This document shows positions 6,591 to 9,785 of a DNA stretch of 9,785 bases, in pieces. Source of the stretch: DAIDKA01 sp049792815. Its GTDB lineage: Bacteria; Pseudomonadota; Gammaproteobacteria; Steroidobacterales; Steroidobacteraceae. Location: NCBI GenBank assembly GCA_049792815.1, contig JBARBG010000090.1, forward strand, positions 1 through 9,785. Reading direction: 5' to 3'. The notes beneath the pieces are model-generated. The model was not told where the DNA came from, made no database searches, and was given only the letters and a program-made list of their open reading frames with translations. Positions within the stretch are counted from its first letter, which is position 1. Every line of letters begins with the position of its first letter. The translations under genes were made by a program, and so were the position numbers.

Positions 6591-6876
6591 GAAGTTGTTT
6601 GCCCGCCTGCTGGAAAGCGTGAAGCAGGCTGATGAGATTGTCCGCGGTGAGCGTGCGCCGGCACGTGAGTTTGTGGTGGATGCCGCCCAGGTACGCGCTG
6701 TCAGGGCCGCAACGGGCCTGTCTCAAACACAGTTCGCACGCCTGATCGAGGTCAACGTCGGAACGCTGCGAAACTGGGAACAGGGCCTGAGAACGCCGAC
6801 GGGGCCCGCCCGTGCGCTGCTAAAGGCGCTCAAGAACAGGCCCGCCGAAGTGGTCAAGGCATTGCAGGCGGCATGA
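6583..6876 (+). CDS. NadS/HigA2-type XRE-family antitoxin
   Basis: This 97-residue antitoxin would bind and block the upstream toxin and repress their shared promoter. The N-terminus MDKKLFARLLESVKQADEI followed by VRGER is characteristic of the NadS group and probably forms the toxin-binding part. A Cro/C1-type helix-turn-helix fills residues 37-70 (VRAVRAATGLSQTQFARL, then VNVGTLRNWEQG), followed by PTGPARALLKAL. The start overlaps the toxin stop (ATGGATAA), so the two are translationally coupled in toxin-first order. Nothing is missing. The inverted repeat at 6245-6263 is the likely binding site. Confidence 0.92.
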   Translation: MDKKLFARLLESVKQADEIVRGERAPAREFVVDAAQVRAVRAATGLSQTQFARLIEVNVGTLRNWEQGLRTPTGPARALLKALKNRPAEVVKALQAA

Positions 6877-7001
6877 GTTGATTTCTGGCGCCCCCGCCCG
6901 CCCGGCCTGCGTTGAACTAACGACACGTTTGCAACCCACGGCGTTTGCGCCGGTTCGACACACATATGCACAGCCGTACATTAGCGACAACCGAGCAAAC
7001 C

Positions 7002-7292
7002 ATGGAGATGCATAACCCGGCGCACCCGGGAGTGGTGCTGAATGAGAATGGGGGCATCAGCCCTGACATGGACCTGCGGTTGTCCAAGGCCCTGGGCACG
7101 TCGCAGGGGTTTTGGTATCGGATGCAGGGCCAGTGGGACATGGCACAGGCCAAGCGCCGTTTTAAGGCGCAAGTGAAGCCGATCCCCCGTGCAGAACTTC
7201 AGTCGGAAACCACGGCCATGAAATTTATGGGGACGTGGCAATGGAGCCGGCATCACTTGATGAAATCCCGTCGGAAGCTTGTAACTTATTGA
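7002..7292 (+). pseudogene. higA: HigA antitoxin with the helix-turn-helix deleted in frame
   Basis: The 96-residue frame begins MEMHNPAHPGVVL and then jumps straight to NGGISPDMDLRLSKALGT, followed by the normal HigA stretch FWYRMQGQWDMAQAKRR. Family members carry about 30 more residues between these parts, the recognition helices of the XRE domain. The join reads GTGCTGAATGAGAATGGGGG and fits recombination between short TGCTG-type repeats. The frame is kept, so a protein without a DNA-binding core could still be made. The C-terminal tail (after KPIPR) is unlike usual HigA and its last part overlaps the conserved arm of element B. No HigB gene precedes it; the 125 bases from 6877 hold no other gene. 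An ATG at 6945 would add 19 residues, but the HigA-type start at 7002 is preferred. Confidence 0.72.
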
Positions 7293-7298
7293 TTCTAT
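7244..7298. repeat. Conserved tRNA-proximal arm of element B
   Basis: This is the counterpart of 5940-5994, with equal length, no gaps and 42 of 55 bases identical. It overlaps the end of the deleted HigA frame, which ends at the TGA within the shared ATTGATT block. Confidence 0.75.
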
Positions 7299-7343
7299 TG
7301 GTTCCGACTCACAGAATCGAACTGTGGATCCCATCATTACGAA
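7299..7343 (-). repeat. att copy 3: 3' half of tRNA-Thr (B/C junction)
   Basis: It matches the intact tRNA 3' half at 43 of 45 bases. The differences are T for G at 7303 (acceptor stem) and T for C at 7329 (variable loop). It ends at the anticodon loop like the other copies. Confidence 0.92.
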
Positions 7344-7470
7344 GTCCAGAATTGCCTACCGCTTCCCAAGAGAATCAATCAGATACGAGCCGCGCGACCC
7401 GGTCCGACGCGGACCGAAAGTAGTCAAGAGTGGCCTACGGTGGTGCAAACGTCGTAGCAGGGATTTCGGC
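7344..7470. repeat. Diverged distal arm next to att copy 3
   Basis: The tract after att copy 3 is only loosely similar to those after copies 1 and 2. It shares a GGTGCAAA block and the ending GGATTTCGGC, and it is about 24 bases longer. Segment C therefore carries either a more distant member of the same element family or a tract altered by indels. Confidence 0.4.
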
Positions 7471-7713
7471 TCGGAACCCCATAGTTCGCAGTCAGGGCCC
7501 GGCTACTAGCCAACGATGCCAGGCTTGTGAGCGGGCGTTGACCGCCTATTTGCCCTGGGCTGTTCTATGCATATAGCCGAATATATGGGGCGTTTACCAA
7601 TTATAATAGCATGTTTGCCACATTTTCTACTGCGCGTCGGTCATGGGCACGGCCGGCCTTCCATTTCAGTCAATTCGTTAGTTTCGTTTGTTTCGCTCAT
7701 GGCGCCAGTCCGG
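7471..7713. other. Gene-free leader of segment C
   Basis: I see no convincing gene here. An AT-rich patch (7561-7620) contains a perfect -10-like TATAAT at 7602-7607 but no matching -35 box. A short frame beginning at 7611 runs across the promoter and start of the next gene in another phase and is rejected. Confidence 0.5.
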
Positions 7714-7733
7714 TATACTTCCTGATCAGGAGG
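7714..7733 (+). promoter_or_regulatory. -10 box, palindrome and ribosome binding site of the PIN toxin-antitoxin operon
   Basis: TATACT (7714-7719) is a good -10 box; the -35 region (TTTCGC at 7691-7696) is weak. Immediately downstream, TCCTGATCAGGA (7720-7731) is a perfect 12-base palindrome. It overlaps the strong ribosome binding site AGGAGG (7728-7733), which lies 7 bases before the ATG at 7741. The palindrome is a plausible operator for the antitoxin and could also hide the ribosome binding site in RNA. Confidence 0.55.
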
Positions 7734-7740
7734 ACATGCC

Positions 7741-8205
7741 ATGACCGCGCCGGCAACTCGAGCACCACAACCCACAATCCCTCTCGCAGAAGACGTCGCT
7801 CAGGCTCGGGAGGCCGCCCGGACGCTTGGGGAGGTGGCTGAACATCTGGATCATGCGTTGCTGCAGGTTGGCGATGCGGCGCACCGCATGCATGTTGTGT
7901 TGCCGCGCGCAGCCGTCGGTCTGCTCCACAGCATCCTGCGGGAAATGAGCCAGGGGCGGGCTGTGACGCTCATTCCCATCAACGCCGAGCTTACGACGCA
8001 GCAGGCTGCGGATTTGCTCAACGTCTCCAGACCTTACCTTGTTGGTCTGCTTGAAAAAGGCACCATCCCCTACCGCAAAGTAGGTACGCGGCGGCGCGTG
8101 TTGTTCGATGACCTGATGAATTTTAAGCGCCGCGAAGATGAGCAGCGCCTGGATGCTCTGGCGCAACTCACCCGCGAGGCGCAGGACTTGAATCTCGGTT
8201 ACTGA
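7741..8205 (+). CDS. Excisionase-fold antitoxin of a PIN toxin-antitoxin pair (VapB50-like)
   Basis: This 154-residue protein would neutralise the PIN toxin encoded next and repress the operon. The N-terminal 75 residues form a helical region (REAARTLGEVAEHLDHALLQ). Residues about 83-131 are an excisionase/MerR-like helix-turn-helix: ELTTQQAADLLNVSRPYLVG followed by the wing IPYRKVGTRRRVLFDDLMNF. The remaining C-terminal helix (DALAQLTREAQDLNLGY) probably contacts the toxin. This domain is also annotated as 'excisionase' in phage and ICE genes, but the immediately following PIN gene points to an antitoxin role, as in M. tuberculosis VapBC50. It has a strong ribosome binding site and is followed 5 bases later by the toxin. 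It looks intact. Confidence 0.85.
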   Translation: MTAPATRAPQPTIPLAEDVAQAREAARTLGEVAEHLDHALLQVGDAAHRMHVVLPRAAVGLLHSILREMSQGRAVTLIPINAELTTQQAADLLNVSRPYLVGLLEKGTIPYRKVGTRRRVLFDDLMNFKRREDEQRLDALAQLTREAQDLNLGY

Positions 8206-8210
8206 GTGCC

Positions 8211-8777
8211 ATGGCGTTCACGGCACTCTACGACGCCTGCGTGCTCTTCCCAGCGCCGGTCCGAGACCTGCTGCTGCATTTGGCAGTGACCGATCAATTC
8301 CGGGCGCGCTGGACGGATGCCATTCACGAGGAATGGATCCGCGCTGTCCTCAACAGTCGGCCTGATCTGTCCCGCGAACGCCTTGAGCGCACGCGACGGC
8401 TGATGGACGCTCATGTTCGCGACGCACTGATCACAGACTTCGAGGATTTGATCCCGACGCTGACGCTGCCAGATCCTGATGACCGCCACGTGCTGGCTGC
8501 CGCCATTCGCGCCCGTGCGGACGTCATCGTGACTTACAATCTCAAGGACTTTCCTGTCGCGACTCTCAAACGATACGCGATTGATGTGCAGCATCCGGAC
8601 GCGTTTCTTGTCCACCTTTTCGATCTCGCGCCCGCCACGGTTCTCGAATCAGTACGGCGGATTCGCACCAGCTTGGTGAATCCGACCGTTGCAATCACAG
8701 AGTATCTCGCAACGCTTGAACGTCATGGTCTTGCCGAATTGGCGGCCCGCCTTCGCGAATGTGCACTGCTGTTATAG
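8211..8777 (+). CDS. PIN-domain ribonuclease toxin (VapC50-like)
   Basis: This 188-residue PIN-domain protein is expected to be a metal-dependent RNase whose activity stops translation. The acidic residues that hold the metal can be seen: D8 in ALYDACVLFP, E40/E41 in AIHEEW, D90/D91 in LPDPDDRHVLAAAI, and N110/D113 in TYNLKDFP. The spacing fits the longer VapC50-like PIN group, with an extra C-terminal helical part of about 55 residues (from LVHLFDLAPATV on). The start is the ATG 5 bases after the antitoxin stop, so the two genes are one operon with the antitoxin first. No damage is seen. It converges on the gene at 8807-9286, with 29 bases between. Confidence 0.88.
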   Translation: MAFTALYDACVLFPAPVRDLLLHLAVTDQFRARWTDAIHEEWIRAVLNSRPDLSRERLERTRRLMDAHVRDALITDFEDLIPTLTLPDPDDRHVLAAAIRARADVIVTYNLKDFPVATLKRYAIDVQHPDAFLVHLFDLAPATVLESVRRIRTSLVNPTVAITEYLATLERHGLAELAARLRECALLL

Positions 8778-8806
8778 AGGCAACCACGGTACAGCGCATT
8801 TGCCCG

Positions 8807-9286
8807 CTATAGAGCTAACAGATCGTCTAGCGCGCGAATCTCTCTGTCAAATTGCCAAGCCGCTGCAACAAACTCCGGGTCTCCTTTCGCCATTCTATGC
8901 GGCTCCAAAAGTGCTGCTCGATTCGCAGTAGCCGTCATCTCTGCAATGGCGTTGCAAATTTGGACGTACTCGGCATTGCAAGTACGCAACGCCTGTTCTT
9001 CAAGCTCACTCCAACCTTCCTGAAGTCGTCCTTGAACCTCGGCTGTATTGGTATAGCCAGCCATCGAACAATCATTGAAGACACCTCGGCGGACCAAGAA
9101 GTGAAGCCGAGCGCCCAATTGCGCTAGCAGTAACTCCTTGAATTTACCTCCTTCGCGTATGTTTGCGGCCCTGTCAGGCCATCCCTTCAACGCACACCTG
9201 TCAAGAGTTCTGTAAAGGCAACGCCTTGCGTCAAGGGAACGCTGGAATACATCTTCAATGAGCACACCTTTGGAGTTTGGATTCAC
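8807..9286 (-). CDS. Hypothetical 159-residue protein, segment C
   Basis: I do not recognise this product. The frame opens with GTG (MNPNSKGVLIEDVF), and an in-frame stop lies just upstream, so the protein cannot begin earlier; no strong ribosome binding site is visible. The protein appears alpha-helical, soluble and moderately charged, with no signal peptide or membrane span. Cysteines are scattered singly (ARRCLY, RCALKG, NDCSMAG, RTCNAEY, QICNAI) with no metal-binding pattern. The C-terminal half (QEGWSELEEQALRTCNAEYV, then PEFVAAAWQFDREI) suggests helical packing. It runs opposite to the toxin operon as the last cargo gene before the tRNA. Long uninterrupted length and protein-like composition support a real gene. 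Confidence 0.6.
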   Translation of the reverse strand: MNPNSKGVLIEDVFQRSLDARRCLYRTLDRCALKGWPDRAANIREGGKFKELLLAQLGARLHFLVRRGVFNDCSMAGYTNTAEVQGRLQEGWSELEEQALRTCNAEYVQICNAIAEMTATANRAALLEPHRMAKGDPEFVAAAWQFDREIRALDDLLAL

Positions 9287-9660
9287 GCTGAGTGCTCAAT
9301 CACGATGGGACCAATTACCTGCATTTACGCAATGTGCCATTACAGGAAATTATGCGCAGTTCGTCGCTCCGGATCCGAGGGAGCCGATCAGGATTTCACG
9401 TACCGGCACCACCTGAAGGGCGGAAAGGGCGAACATGCGCCCGCCCGTTCGCCTCCTGGCGGGCCGCTGGGGTGCATAGGATTAGATTCTGGCCTCGCTG
9501 ATGGGGTGGACGACGTCAGTTATGGCGAAGCGCTATGCACATCTTCGGCTAAATATGCGCTCATGGGCGGCGAGGGCCGGTGCAAACGCGGTGGCAGCAG
9601 GTGTATCCGTGGTCACAGGGGATGTCCCCCTATAACTAAAGCAAAATCAATAAGATATAA
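9287..9660. other. Gene-free tRNA-proximal end of segment C
   Basis: I see no gene in these 374 bases. GGCGAAC (9428-9434) and GTTCGCC (9447-9453) form a possible hairpin without a T-run. AGGGGA at 9617-9622 faces TCCCC at 9625-9629. GGTGCAAACG near 9579 resembles a block in the distal arm of copy 3 (7442-7451). The last 20 bases before the tRNA are AT-rich, as in the arms of elements A and B, but otherwise differ. A long plus-strand frame here runs through the tRNA and is not a gene. Confidence 0.5.
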
Positions 9661-9736
9661 TGGTGCCGACTCACAGAATCGAACTGTGGACCCCATCATT
9701 ACGAATGATGTGCTCTACCAACTGAGCTAAGTCGGC
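9661..9736 (-). tRNA. tRNA-Thr(CGU)
   Basis: The minus strand reads a complete 76-base tRNA with encoded CCA. The acceptor stem GCCGACT pairs fully with AGTCGGC. The D-stem is GCTC/GAGC, the anticodon stem CATCA/TGATG with loop TTCGTAA (anticodon CGT), the variable loop has 5 bases, and the T-arm is CACAG-TTCGATT-CTGTG. CGT reads ACG, threonine. This is the attachment site for the whole array; E. coli thrW, the same isoacceptor, is also a known prophage integration site. Its last 45 bases are the source of the three att copies. Confidence 0.97.
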
Positions 9737-9764
9737 GCCGGAGGGGAAGAAATGACGGGCGCGG

Positions 9765-9770
9765 ATTGTA
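9765..9770 (-). promoter_or_regulatory. -10 box of the tRNA-Thr promoter
   Basis: On the minus strand TACAAT lies 28 bases before the mature tRNA 5' end and is followed by a GC-rich discriminator (CCGCGCC), a feature typical of stringently controlled stable-RNA promoters. The -35 box would fall just past the window edge. Confidence 0.55.
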
Positions 9771-9785
9771 CTAAGAATCGGCGCG

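Larger units (their letters stand above)
4343..9705. mobile_element. Tandem array of three integrase-less elements inserted at tRNA-Thr(CGU)
   Basis: Four same-orientation copies of the 45-base 3' half of tRNA-Thr bound three segments: A (4343-5994), B (5995-7298) and C (7299-9660). Integration by tyrosine recombinases with crossover in the anticodon loop, leaving a copy of the tRNA 3' end at the far side of the insert, is well established. The repeats here fit that exactly, because they run from CCA to the end of the anticodon loop. No integrase, relaxase or replication gene is seen in the 5.3 kb. Such integrase-less att-flanked units match what is called a CIME, or tandem accretion of islands. 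By the usual logic the segment next to the tRNA (C) is the latest arrival and A the oldest; the greater decay in A agrees. Confidence 0.82.

Noticed and set aside
7741..8205. Excisionase (recombination directionality factor) for the array
   Set aside because: The fold matches, but the gene is directly followed by a PIN toxin and has toxin-antitoxin operon signals; no integrase is nearby. Antitoxin is the better call, though a double role cannot be excluded.
4343..9705. CRISPR array suggested by four direct repeats
   Set aside because: Repeat spacing is 1.3-2.4 kb, the gaps contain genes, and the repeat is half of a tRNA.
4343..9705. Integron with attC sites
   Set aside because: The shared sites are tRNA-derived, and no attC-type core or IntI gene is seen; cargo genes also lie in both orientations.
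9305..9730. 141-residue plus-strand reading frame before the window end
   Set aside because: It reads through most of the tRNA gene in antisense, lacks a ribosome binding site and has protein-unlike composition.

Overview
The window looks like a piece of chromosome from a GC-rich Gram-negative bacterium, most likely a gamma- or betaproteobacterium. I infer this from a tripartite efflux operon with an outer-membrane lipoprotein and from a proteobacterial-type tRNA-Thr(CGU). I cannot name the species.

Region 1 (1-4165, + strand) is a tightly packed export operon. It holds the 3' part of a HlyD/YbhG-type periplasmic adaptor, a DrrA/YbhF-type ABC ATPase, an ABC-2 permease and a NodT-type outer-membrane factor. 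The first three genes overlap by 1-4 bases, and the fourth follows 22 bases later with a good ribosome binding site. Together they would form one pump spanning both membranes.

Region 2 (4343-9736) is the notable part. An intact tRNA-Thr(CGU) gene lies on the minus strand at 9661-9736. The 45 bases at its 3' end, from the anticodon loop to CCA, occur three more times in the same orientation at 4343, 5995 and 7299, with only 1, 1 and 2 mismatches. These are the att cores of elements that inserted one after another at the tRNA 3' end. They cut the region into segment A (about 1.65 kb), segment B (about 1.3 kb) and segment C (about 2.36 kb). A and B also share sequence on both sides of the core: 55 bp on the tRNA-proximal side (42/55 identical, no gaps) and about 104 bp on the distal side. 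They therefore look like relatives moved by one kind of integrase, yet no integrase gene is present.

The cargo is mostly toxin-antitoxin genes. A holds an N-terminally cut HigB toxin, the first 14 codons of a HigA antitoxin, a serine-recombinase relic, a 41-residue TatA-like membrane protein and one or two unknown small genes. B holds an intact HigB2/NadS-type pair with its own promoter and operator, plus a HigA whose helix-turn-helix has been deleted. C holds an excisionase-fold antitoxin with a PIN-domain toxin (VapBC50-like) and an unrecognised 159-residue protein. The whole reads as a tandem array of small, integrase-less, addiction-carrying elements at one tRNA gene, partly decayed in the segments farther from the tRNA.
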